A program made the translations under genes and the position numbers. Positions 25,082-32,646 of a DNA stretch of 64,000 nt are shown here, piece after piece. The DNA is from Nonomuraea polychroma (lineage in GTDB: Bacteria; Actinomycetota; Actinomycetes; Streptosporangiales; Streptosporangiaceae), in contig NZ_SAUN01000001.1 in assembly GCF_004011505.1 (NCBI RefSeq), forward strand, positions 6,041,501-6,105,500. The letters are read 5' to 3'. The stretch's first letter is position 1; the number at the start of each line of letters is the position of its first letter. Under the pieces are notes generated by a model. That model saw only the letters and a list, made by a program, of their open reading frames with translations. It ran no database searches and had not been told where the DNA came from.

Positions 25082-26928
25082 CCACGACGACGACCACGTC
25101 ATCGACCTCGGCCTCCTGGCGCGGCGTCGCCTCCGAGGACCAGGACGAGCTGCCGGAGAAGGTCTCCCTCCTGCTGCGGGAGCGTTCCCGCCGGCTGCTC
25201 GGCGACCTGCTCAGGCCGTACCGGAAGAAGATCGCGCTGCTCGTGTCGATCATCGTGGTGTCGAACGCCGCCGGGCTCGCGATCCCCTACCTGGTCTCGG
25301 TCGGCATCGACGCGGGCATCCCGCCGATCACCCGCGGGTCCGGCCCGGCGATCCTGCTGACCGTGGTCGGGGTGATCCTGGCCGCCGCCGTGACCCAGGC
25401 GCTGACCCGGCAGGCGTTCCTGCGGCTGTCGGGCACGATCGGCCAGAGCATCCTGCTGGAGCTGCGCAGGAGGGTGTTCGGCCAGTTCCAGCGGCTGTCG
25501 CTGAGCTTCCACGAGCACTACACCTCCGGCCGCGTCATCTCGCGGCTGACCTCGGACATCGAGGCCATCGCCGAGCTGCTGCAGTCCGGGTTCGACGCGC
25601 TGGTCAAGGCCGTGCTGACCATGGTGGGCACGGCCGTGCTGCTGCTGATCCTGGACGTGCACCTGGGTCTGGTGGCGCTCATCCCGCTGCCGCTGCTGCT
25701 GCTCTTCACGCGGTGGTTCCGGCGGCAGTCGGTAATCGTCTACCGGCGTACGCGGGAGACGGTCGCGCTCGTGATCGTGCACTTCGTGGAGTCGATGACC
25801 GGCATCCGCGCGGTGCAGGCCTTCCGCCGCGAGCCGCGCAATCAGGAGATCTTCCACCAGCTGAACGACGACTACCGGGGCGCGAACGCCAGTGGCATGC
25901 GGCTCGGCGCGACGTTCATGACCGGCATCAAGCTCATCGGCAACCTGACGATCGGCGGGGTGCTGCTCTACGGCGGCTGGCTGGTGCTCCAGGGTGAGGT
26001 CACCGAGGGCGTGCTGGCCGCGTTCCTGCTCTACCTGCGCCAGTTCTACGAGCCGATGCAGGAGGTCAGCCAGTTCTACAACACGCTGCAGTCGGCGGGC
26101 GCGGCGCTGGAGAAGTTGTCCGGCGTGCTGGAGGAGGAGCCGTCGGTGCCCGAGCCGCGCAAGCCGCAGCCGCTGCCGCGCGGCAGGGCACGCGGCAAGG
26201 TGCGCTTCGAGGGCGTCAGGTTCGCCTACGTCGAGGAGAGGCCGATCCTGCCGGGGCTCGACCTGACGGTCCCGGCCGGGCAGAGCGTGGCGCTGGTCGG
26301 CGCCACGGGTGCGGGCAAGACGACGCTGGCCAAGCTGATCTCGCGTTTCTACGACCCGACCGAGGGCCGCGTGCTGCTGGACGGCGTGGACCTGCGCACG
26401 CTTGACGAGCCGACGCTGCGCCAGGCCGTGGTCATGGTGACGCAGGAGAACTTCCTGTTCAGCGGCACGGTCGCGGACAACATCAGGTTCGGCAAGCCGG
26501 ACGCGACCGACCGCCAGGTGCGCGAGGCGGCCAAGGCGATCGGTGCGCACGCCTTCATCTCGGGCCTGCCCGACGGTTACGACACCGAGGTCGGCAAACG
26601 CGGCGGCCGCATGTCCGCCGGCCAGCGCCAGCTCGTCGCGTTCGCCCGGGCGTTCCTGGCCGATCCGGCCGTGCTGATCCTCGACGAGGCGACCTCCAGC
26701 CTGGACGTGCCGAGCGAGCGGCTGGTGCAGCGTGCGCTGCGGACGATCCTGGCCGACCGCACGGCGCTGATCATCGCGCACCGGTTGTCCACCGTGGAGA
26801 TCGCCGACCGCGTGCTCGTCATGGAGCGGGGCGAGATCGTCGAGGACGGGCCGCCGGACCGGCTCATCGCCGCCTCGGGGCGCTTCGCCGGACTGCACCA
26901 GGCCTGGCTGGACAGCCTCAGCAGTTGA
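25078..26928 (+). CDS. ABC exporter half-transporter, subunit B
   Basis: A 616-residue partner of the preceding gene, translationally coupled through ATGA. A Thr/Ser-rich start is followed by six membrane segments (about 50-330) and the ATPase: Walker A GATGAGKTT, intact Walker B VLILDEATSSLD and switch histidine IIAHRLS. Its signature motif is altered, MSAGQRQLVAFARA instead of LSGGQ. Because ATP sites form between the Walker motifs of one subunit and the signature of the other, A's altered Walker B and B's altered signature fall in the same site, leaving one consensus site. The substrate, probably a hydrophobic drug or lipid-like molecule, is unknown. Confidence 0.92.
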   Translation: MTTTTTTSSTSASWRGVASEDQDELPEKVSLLLRERSRRLLGDLLRPYRKKIALLVSIIVVSNAAGLAIPYLVSVGIDAGIPPITRGSGPAILLTVVGVILAAAVTQALTRQAFLRLSGTIGQSILLELRRRVFGQFQRLSLSFHEHYTSGRVISRLTSDIEAIAELLQSGFDALVKAVLTMVGTAVLLLILDVHLGLVALIPLPLLLLFTRWFRRQSVIVYRRTRETVALVIVHFVESMTGIRAVQAFRREPRNQEIFHQLNDDYRGANASGMRLGATFMTGIKLIGNLTIGGVLLYGGWLVLQGEVTEGVLAAFLLYLRQFYEPMQEVSQFYNTLQSAGAALEKLSGVLEEEPSVPEPRKPQPLPRGRARGKVRFEGVRFAYVEERPILPGLDLTVPAGQSVALVGATGAGKTTLAKLISRFYDPTEGRVLLDGVDLRTLDEPTLRQAVVMVTQENFLFSGTVADNIRFGKPDATDRQVREAAKAIGAHAFISGLPDGYDTEVGKRGGRMSAGQRQLVAFARAFLADPAVLILDEATSSLDVPSERLVQRALRTILADRTALIIAHRLSTVEIADRVLVMERGEIVEDGPPDRLIAASGRFAGLHQAWLDSLSS

Positions 26929-26944
26929 CCGCCACCGGCAGCCG

Positions 26945-26984
26945 GCCGGGCAGCGGCGTCCGCTCAGCGGGCGCGCTGTCCGGC
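26945..26984. terminator. hairpin after the ABC exporter
   Basis: A long stem of about 18 bp with one bulged G, including two G-T pairs, and a TCA loop (centre 26965). It lies 16 bp after the exporter stop and 19 bp before the stop of the convergent small gene, so it can serve both. Confidence 0.65.
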
Positions 26985-27003
26985 TCGGCCGCGGGCGGCG
27001 TCC

Positions 27004-27333
27004 TTACCGTGTGTCAGGTTGCCAATAGAGCGGGCGTGGCACCGGGCTGAGCAGCGGGGTCGGATCGGGCGCCGCCGGCTTCTCTGGCGGGATCAGCTCC
27101 GGATGGCGCGACAGGTAGCCCTCAGGGAAGGTGGTGGAGTCCTGCCGGCGACACCGCGGGCAGATGGCGCCCGGCGACGGCGGCGGCACCGGCAGCCCGT
27201 TGTGCAGCCAAACGTCCGCTTCGTTGCCATGGTGGTCGTCGACGTGCCTGACCAGGTATTCCTCTTCCCACACGTGCCAGCAGCTGCGGCACTCGAAAGG
27301 CACGATCCTGCGTTCTTCATCCAACGAGGTCAC
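27004..27333 (-). CDS. small zinc-ribbon-like protein
   Basis: A protein of about 109 residues with two CxxC knuckles: FECRSCWHVWEEEY near the N-terminus and GAICPRCRRQDSTTF in the middle, separated by a His/Asp-rich stretch (VRHVDDHHGNEADVW), and a Pro-rich tail. The pattern suggests a single structural zinc site. No named family is recognised. The start is uncertain: GTG 27333, TTG 27324 (with GGGGGTG upstream) and TTG 27375 are all in frame. It is followed on the same strand by two DUF202 genes lying upstream of it, so it may be the last gene of that group. Confidence 0.6.
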   Translation of the reverse strand: MTSLDEERRIVPFECRSCWHVWEEEYLVRHVDDHHGNEADVWLHNGLPVPPPSPGAICPRCRRQDSTTFPEGYLSRHPELIPPEKPAAPDPTPLLSPVPRPLYWQPDTR

Positions 27334-27381
27334 CCCCTTGCTTCGAGTTTCCGCCTGCTTGTCGGAATCTCGCAAGCGGAC

Positions 27382-27717
27382 TCACCGAACGGTGAAGACA
27401 AAGGTCAGGGCACCTGCGACCACGCCGAGCACACCCAGCCAGGCCAGGACCACGTCGAGCCCGGGGTCAAGCGGCCTGCCGCCGTGCAGCGCCGCCTGCA
27501 CCCGCCGGAACCTGACCCTGGTCCTGATGAGCAGCACGCCGCCGCAGAGCGCGGCCAGCGCGAACGCCGCCACCGCGAGGGCCGGCAGGCCGTGCCTGGC
27601 CGACAGCCCGGTCGCGCCGAGCCCGCCAGTGGCCAGAGCCACGGCCGTCCGCACCCACGCGAGCCTGGTGCGCTCACTCTGTAGCCCACGATCCCAGACC
27701 TCCTCTTCGGAAGCCAT
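27382..27717 (-). CDS. DUF202 membrane protein, copy 1
   Basis: A 111-residue protein with three hydrophobic segments. It begins with the DUF202 hallmark SERTRLAWVRTAVALATGG (the ERT..AW pattern) and ends in LAWLGVLGVVAGALTFVFTV. DUF202/YidH proteins are small inner-membrane proteins of unknown role. ATG at 27717 has GGAGTGAGG just upstream, and the stop of the next DUF202 gene lies 10 bp away, so they are cotranscribed. In-frame GTG 27723 is an alternative start. Confidence 0.8.
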   Translation of the reverse strand: MASEEEVWDRGLQSERTRLAWVRTAVALATGGLGATGLSARHGLPALAVAAFALAALCGGVLLIRTRVRFRRVQAALHGGRPLDPGLDVVLAWLGVLGVVAGALTFVFTVR

Positions 27718-27727
27718 CCTCACTCCG

Positions 27728-28054
27728 TCATGCTGAGAGGATGATGAGAACGAGGGCGATCACGGCGACGGCGGCCACCCCGTAGCCGAAGACGGCGGCG
27801 AGCGCGGGCGGCGGCAGCGGCGCCTGATCGCGCAGTGCCCGCTGGATGTTTCGCCAGCGCGGGTAGGCCATGCCCGCGGCCAGCGCGGAGAGTGTGACAA
27901 GCACGACGGCCAGGGCGGTGCGGATCCATGGCACGAACACGTCGGCCGGCACCGCCGCCATGGCCACCCCACCCGCGCTGAGCGCCAGCGCCGTGCTCAG
28001 CCAGGTGAGGAAGGTGCGTTCATTGGCCAAGGTGAAACGCGGGTCGGGTTCCAT
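27728..28054 (-). CDS. DUF202 membrane protein, copy 2 (YidH-like)
   Basis: A 108-residue protein with three hydrophobic segments and the DUF202 start pattern FTLANERTFLTWLSTALALS. It precedes copy 1 in the same transcript. The two share the fold and the ERT motif but little else, so they are probably partners rather than a recent duplication. This tandem YidH/YidG-like arrangement is common in bacteria. No function is established. Confidence 0.82.
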   Translation of the reverse strand: MEPDPRFTLANERTFLTWLSTALALSAGGVAMAAVPADVFVPWIRTALAVVLVTLSALAAGMAYPRWRNIQRALRDQAPLPPPALAAVFGYGVAAVAVIALVLIILSA

Positions 28055-28100
28055 GGGTAAAACGATATTTCGCCCCCATTACCCCTAGAGAAGCCGGGAT

Positions 28101-28490
28101 TCAGCCGGTGCAGGCCTTGGTCACCTTCTCCACGTACGCGGCGCCCTCGGTGGTGACCTTCTGGGCCGCGTCGACGGCGTCGTTGGCGTCCTTGACGGTG
28201 ATGCCGCTCAGGGTCTTGGCGAAGTCGTCGGAGGCTTCCTTGATCGTGGTGTTGGCTGCCTTGTCGGCCACATCGTTGAGCTTGGCCGCGGCGTCGTCCA
28301 GGGCCTTGTCCATGGCCTGGGGGTCGTTGGTGAGCTGGGCGATCTGCCCGCCGAGCTCGCTGACGATCTTCGGTGCCTCCAGGCACGCCTGGGCCTTGTC
28401 GATGGTCTGATTGACCTCACCGCAACCGGCGGCGGCGATGCAAAGGGCGAAGGCGGCGAGAGGCACGTACCGGCTCTTGTGGAGTCGCAT
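28101..28490 (-). CDS. small helical lipoprotein
   Basis: A 129-residue protein with a lipoprotein signal (MRLHKSRYVPLAAFALCIAA, then AGC; lipidated Cys at about 23). The mature part is Ala/Asp/Lys-rich and almost certainly helical, with heptad-like stretches (QAMDKALDDAAAKLNDVADK, then AANTTIKEASDDFAKTL). Two more cysteines (ACLEAP and KACTG) could form a disulfide between the ends. No family is recognised. It lies 46 bp upstream of the DUF202 pair on the same strand. Confidence 0.72.
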   Translation of the reverse strand: MRLHKSRYVPLAAFALCIAAAGCGEVNQTIDKAQACLEAPKIVSELGGQIAQLTNDPQAMDKALDDAAAKLNDVADKAANTTIKEASDDFAKTLSGITVKDANDAVDAAQKVTTEGAAYVEKVTKACTG

Positions 28491-28583
28491 GCTTCGACCC
28501 TACCCAAGATTCCCTGTTCAGCCGGGTAAGCGGCGTCACTGATCACCAGCGCGCGATCGGTGTGAGACTCGGGCCACCTGCAC

Positions 28584-28621
28584 CGATATCCGAATGGATA
28601 TCGTCCGATTGCCGATATCGC
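28584..28621. promoter_or_regulatory. GATATC palindromes upstream of the beta-lactamase gene
   Basis: CGATATCC-GAAT-GGATATCG (28584-28603) is a perfect 8-bp inverted repeat, and a second palindrome CGATATCG follows at about 28613-28620. Together they lie 70-107 bp before the beta-lactamase start, in AT-richer DNA, a fitting place for an operator. No regulator gene that would obviously match is adjacent. Confidence 0.5.
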
Positions 28622-28690
28622 TATTAGACATGCGGAGATCTCATCTGCTTTGCTCCTGCCCTCTGACAGGCGAGAGCAAGGACATATGAC

Positions 28691-29632
28691 ATGCGGAACC
28701 TGCGCGTCCGGCGGCTGGCTGCGGCGACCACCCTGACGATCTCCCTTCTGGCGGGCGGCGCCCTCGGCCCGGCGCCGGCCTCGGCCGCGAGCGTGGCGGC
28801 GGCGCCGGCGGTCTCCAGCCAGGCCCCGGTCAACGTCAAGAAGGAACTGCGCGCGCTGGAGAAGGCCTTCAACGGCCGCATCGGCGCGTACGCCGTCGAC
28901 ACCGCCACCGGCAAGACCGTGACCTACCGGGCGGGTGAACGCTTCCCGCTGTTGTCCACGTTCAAGGCCTTCGCCTGCGCGGCCGTGCTGCACAAGGCCC
29001 GCACCTCGGACCCCGGGCTGATGAACAAGGTGATGCACTGGACGGCCGACGAGCTGCTGGAGCACTCACCCGTCACCGAGAAGCACGTCAAGGACGGGCT
29101 GACCGTGGCGCAGCTGTGCGAGGCCACCATCACGGTGAGCGACAACACCGCGGGCAACCTGATCCTGAAGGAGATCGGCGGCCCCGCCGGTCTGACCAAA
29201 TACTTCCGTTCGCTCAAGGACGCGATCTCCCGCCTGGACCGCTACGAGCCCGGGTTGAACGACTGGACGCCGAAGGACAAGCGCGACACCACGACCCCCG
29301 CGGCCATCGCCCGTGACCTGCGCGTGCTGACGATCGGCAACGCGCTGCACGCCAAGGACCGGGAGCAGTTCAACGCCTGGCTGATCGCGACCAAGACCGG
29401 CGACGCGCGTATCCGGGCCGGCCTGCCCAAGACCTGGACGATCGGCGACAAGACCGGCACCAACTCCACGGGATTCGGCGGTGGGAACGACATCGCCGTC
29501 ATCTGGCCCGAGAAGGGCGCCGCTCCCCTCATCATGGCGATCTACACCAACCGCTCCCCCGGCCTCGCCACCGACGACAAGACGATCGCGAAGACCGCGA
29601 CGATCCTGGCCCGCGGGCTCGGCAAGCTCTGA
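28691..29632 (+). CDS. class A beta-lactamase family protein
   Basis: A 313-residue exported serine beta-lactamase-type protein. A signal peptide ends near PASA (about 32). The active-site set is complete: nucleophile in LLSTFKAF (SxxK), SDN in ITVSDNTAGN, the deacylating glutamate in RYEPGLND (ExxLN) and KTG in IGDKTGTNS. These residues together support hydrolysis of beta-lactams, but the spectrum cannot be read. AAGGA lies 7 nt before the ATG. Its stop overlaps the start of a bifunctional penicillin-binding protein (TGATG), so the two are translationally coupled. Palindromes upstream suggest regulated expression. Confidence 0.92.
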   Translation: MRNLRVRRLAAATTLTISLLAGGALGPAPASAASVAAAPAVSSQAPVNVKKELRALEKAFNGRIGAYAVDTATGKTVTYRAGERFPLLSTFKAFACAAVLHKARTSDPGLMNKVMHWTADELLEHSPVTEKHVKDGLTVAQLCEATITVSDNTAGNLILKEIGGPAGLTKYFRSLKDAISRLDRYEPGLNDWTPKDKRDTTTPAAIARDLRVLTIGNALHAKDREQFNAWLIATKTGDARIRAGLPKTWTIGDKTGTNSTGFGGGNDIAVIWPEKGAAPLIMAIYTNRSPGLATDDKTIAKTATILARGLGKL

Positions 29633-31704
29633 TGTCCGGTCGGGGGACGAAGATCGCACGCCTCGCCGCCGCCGGCGCGGCGGCGGGCGTGCTCGTTGCC
29701 GGAATCGCGGTCCCGGCCGTGGGGGGCGCCGGATTCGGGCTCGTGACGGCGGCCGGGGAGATCGATCTGGAGCCGGTCGACCTCGTGGAGCCGCCGCCGG
29801 CCGAGGTCACGACCGTGCGGGACGCCAGAGGCAACGTGATCGCCCGGTTCTATGAGCAGTACCGCGAGGTCGTCCGTTTCGACGAGATCGCCGAGGTCAT
29901 GAAGACGGCGATCGTCGCGATCGAGGACTACCGCTTCTACGAGCACGGCGCCATCGACGTCGAGGGCACGCTCCGCGCGCTGGCGAAGAACCTGCAGGCG
30001 GGGCGGGTGAGCCAGGGCGGTTCGAGCATCACGCAGCAGTACGTCAAGCAGGTGTTGCTCAACTCCGCCGGCACCGAGCGGGAGCGTAACGCGGCGCTGG
30101 AGGCCAGCTACGCGCGCAAGCTGAAGGAGCTTCGGTACGCCATGGGGGTCGAGAAGAAGTACACCAAGAACCAGATTCTCGAGAAATATCTGAACATCGC
30201 GTACTTCGGCGCGGGCGCCTACGGCGTCGAAGCGGCCGCCAGGCGGTTCTTCGGCGTGAAGGCGGCGAACCTGACGTTACCCCAGGCGGCAACGCTGGCC
30301 GGGGCCGTGCAGGACCCGAACGCCACCGACCCCAACCTCGGCAGGAAGCAGCGCGAACGACTCAAGAACCGCCGTGACGTCGTGCTCGACCGCATGGCCG
30401 AGCTAGGGAAGATCACGCCTGCCGAGGCGGCGAAGGCCAAGGCCACCAAGCTCGGCTACAAGGGCACAGAGCTGCCCGGCGGGTGTGAATCCAGCAAATA
30501 TCCCTATTTTTGCCTGTACGTCCGCCAAGAGATCCTCAACAATCCCGACTTCGGCAAGACCGCGAAGGCCCGCCTGGCGGCGCTCAACCGCGGCGGCCTG
30601 ACGATCACCACCACGATCGACCCGGCCATGCAGGCCGCCGCGGAGCGGACGATCAGGCGCCACGTCCACGCCTCGGACGCCCCGGTCGCCGCCCAGGCCC
30701 TGGTCCAGCCGGGGACGGGTGCGATCAAGGCCATGGCCGCCAGCAAGCCTTACGGGCGGCGCGCGGCCAGGAACGAGATCTCGTACAACGTCGTCGCGGA
30801 CGCCGCGCACGGCGGCGGGGTCGGGTTCCAGGCAGGCTCGACGTTCAAGACGTTCACCCTGATCAGCGCGCTGAAGCAGGGAATGAAGGTGGACGACGGG
30901 CTCACCGCGGGCGCCGGCTACCGCGCGCCCGGCTACGCGACCTTCACGAACTGCGCGGGCCAGAACGTCGGCGATCCCACCCACACGGTCACCAACGACG
31001 AGGGCTCCCCGGGGTGGAAGACGTTGCGCACCGGCACGTGGGGCTCGGTGAACACGTTCTTCATGGAGCTGGAGCAGCGGGTCGGGCTCTGCGAGACCGT
31101 CGCCACGGCCAAGTCCCTGGGCATCCGCCGCGCGGACGGGCAGAGGTTGCAGGAGTACGAGACGTTCACGCTCGGCATCAACGAGATGGACCCGGTCACG
31201 GTGGCCAATGCCTACGCCGCGATCGGGGCACGCGGCACGTACTGCGCGCCGATGGCGATCACCCGGATCACCGACCGGGGCGGCAGGACCACGACGTACC
31301 GGCCCACCTGCCGGCAGGTCCTCGACCCGGCGATCGCGGACGCGACGGCAGAGGTGTTGTCCGGCGTGTTCACCAAGGGCACGATGCGGGACGTCGGCGG
31401 CATCGGACGCGACGCGGCCGGCAAGACCGGCACCACGGACGACTACGCGACCGCCTGGTTCGCCGGTTTCACCCCGGATCTGGCGGGGGCCGTGAGCATC
31501 GGGGATCCGCGCGGCTCCCAGCGGCACAAGCTGGTCGGCGTGACGATCGGCGGCCGGTACTACGGGACGGTGGCCGGGGCGAGCCTGCCCGGGCCGATCT
31601 GGAGGGACACCATGGTGGCTGCGCTGAGGGACGTGCCACCGTCGTCGTTCACGCCCATGGACACCGCACGGTTCGGCGGCTGCGATCGGTTCTGCCGTCG
31701 GTAA
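29632..31704 (+). CDS. bifunctional penicillin-binding protein (GT51 + transpeptidase)
   Basis: A 690-residue class A PBP that polymerises and cross-links peptidoglycan. It has a short cytoplasmic start, one membrane anchor (about 10-35), then the GT51 domain with IVAIEDYRFYEHGAID, GGSSITQQYVKQ and KNQILEKYLNIAYFG. The transpeptidase domain carries AGSTFKTF (SxxK, about 405), WGSVNTFF (SxN) and AAGKTGTTDDYATAW (KTG). Seven or more cysteines in the outer part, including CGGCDRFC-like residues at the very end (GGCDRFCRR), suggest disulfides. Coupling to the beta-lactamase gene is unusual and suggests both respond to beta-lactam stress or cooperate in cell-wall turnover. Confidence 0.93.
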   Translation: MSGRGTKIARLAAAGAAAGVLVAGIAVPAVGGAGFGLVTAAGEIDLEPVDLVEPPPAEVTTVRDARGNVIARFYEQYREVVRFDEIAEVMKTAIVAIEDYRFYEHGAIDVEGTLRALAKNLQAGRVSQGGSSITQQYVKQVLLNSAGTERERNAALEASYARKLKELRYAMGVEKKYTKNQILEKYLNIAYFGAGAYGVEAAARRFFGVKAANLTLPQAATLAGAVQDPNATDPNLGRKQRERLKNRRDVVLDRMAELGKITPAEAAKAKATKLGYKGTELPGGCESSKYPYFCLYVRQEILNNPDFGKTAKARLAALNRGGLTITTTIDPAMQAAAERTIRRHVHASDAPVAAQALVQPGTGAIKAMAASKPYGRRAARNEISYNVVADAAHGGGVGFQAGSTFKTFTLISALKQGMKVDDGLTAGAGYRAPGYATFTNCAGQNVGDPTHTVTNDEGSPGWKTLRTGTWGSVNTFFMELEQRVGLCETVATAKSLGIRRADGQRLQEYETFTLGINEMDPVTVANAYAAIGARGTYCAPMAITRITDRGGRTTTYRPTCRQVLDPAIADATAEVLSGVFTKGTMRDVGGIGRDAAGKTGTTDDYATAWFAGFTPDLAGAVSIGDPRGSQRHKLVGVTIGGRYYGTVAGASLPGPIWRDTMVAALRDVPPSSFTPMDTARFGGCDRFCRR

Positions 31705-31708
31705 GGGG

Positions 31709-32515
31709 TCAGAACTCGTCGTGTCCGGAGACCTGGCCGATGGGGAAGACATGCCGGTTCGCGGCGCAGATCGTCTCAAGGACGTGAACCGGCGTGTCGT
31801 CACGGGAGTAGCCGGCCCGGAGCACCTGGACGATCCACTCGCCAGGGTCGAGCTCCAGGGTCTCGCGCTCGAAGGCCGTGGGCGGCCGGGCGGTCAGGTT
31901 CTCTTCCGCGTGCCCGAAGGCGTATCCGAGTGCGATCAGTGCCGACTGCAGCGACGGCTGCACGAACTCCGGCTCGGCGAGCCGGGTGCCGCCGAACAGG
32001 TCGGCGCGGAAGTAGCTGGTCGCGATACGTACAGGCACGTCATTGGCGGTCATCATCTTCCGCCTGGCCACGACCTCCGTCCCGGGTGCGACGCGCAGGC
32101 AGGCCGCGACATGATCGCTGGCAGGCTCCAGCCCGACGTAGAGCATCCGGCGGCCGGCCTTGAGCCCCTGACGCTCCGCTTCCGCCAGAAACAGCGACTT
32201 GGAACCGCGAACGGCGGGCTCGGTCGGCAACGCCCGCTGCACCAGCACCCGAGGCGCCGGTGCGTCAGGGCCTTCCGGGGCGCGGGCGGCCGGCCCCTTC
32301 CTCATCTGCGAGATCCGGCCGGGCGAGACGCCCAACCGCCCGGCGATCTCCTCCAGGCTCATGCCGGATTGCCGCGCTTCCGCGATGGCCTGCCGCCGCA
32401 TCTTGGCGGCCTCGGTGACCAGGACCTGCTCCTCGGTCATCAACCGGCTGAGGATGCGGGCTCGCTCCACGGGGTCGCTCACCTGCGCGACGTCCCTCAG
32501 CGTCTTCACGTCCAT
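31709..32515 (-). CDS. HTH-UTRA hybrid transcriptional regulator
   Basis: A 268-residue regulator with an atypical architecture. The N-terminal ~90 residues hold a helix-turn-helix of the Xre/sigma-region-4-like kind (SGMSLEEIAGRLGVSPGRIS), not the usual GntR winged helix. The C-terminal ~160 residues look like a UTRA effector domain (RRKMMTANDVPVRIATSYFR, ADLFGGTRL, TLELDPGEWIVQVLRAGYSR, TPVHVLETI). UTRA domains bind small molecules such as sugars or amino acids. AGGAACG sits before the ATG. It is encoded just beyond the end of the transporter/ligase operon, on the same strand but separated by that operon's terminator, and may control it. Confidence 0.72.
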   Translation of the reverse strand: MDVKTLRDVAQVSDPVERARILSRLMTEEQVLVTEAAKMRRQAIAEARQSGMSLEEIAGRLGVSPGRISQMRKGPAARAPEGPDAPAPRVLVQRALPTEPAVRGSKSLFLAEAERQGLKAGRRMLYVGLEPASDHVAACLRVAPGTEVVARRKMMTANDVPVRIATSYFRADLFGGTRLAEPEFVQPSLQSALIALGYAFGHAEENLTARPPTAFERETLELDPGEWIVQVLRAGYSRDDTPVHVLETICAANRHVFPIGQVSGHDEF

Positions 32516-32600
32516 CGGGGCGTTCCTCCTCGGCGACCGGCATACGGCGGTATTTTAGGCCCCCTATTGCGAGGGCCCATCCGAGGGTTCAGGCTTTCCG

Positions 32601-32638
32601 GGGGGCGCTGCGCGGCGTTCCCGTCGCGCAGCGCCCCC
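32601..32638 (-). terminator. terminator of the liv-like operon
   Basis: A perfect 14-bp GC-only stem (GGGGGCGCTGCGCG with its complement) and a 10-nt loop, 8 bp beyond the stop of the binding-protein gene, the last gene of the operon. Confidence 0.8.
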
Positions 32639-32646
32639 GCAGAGAA

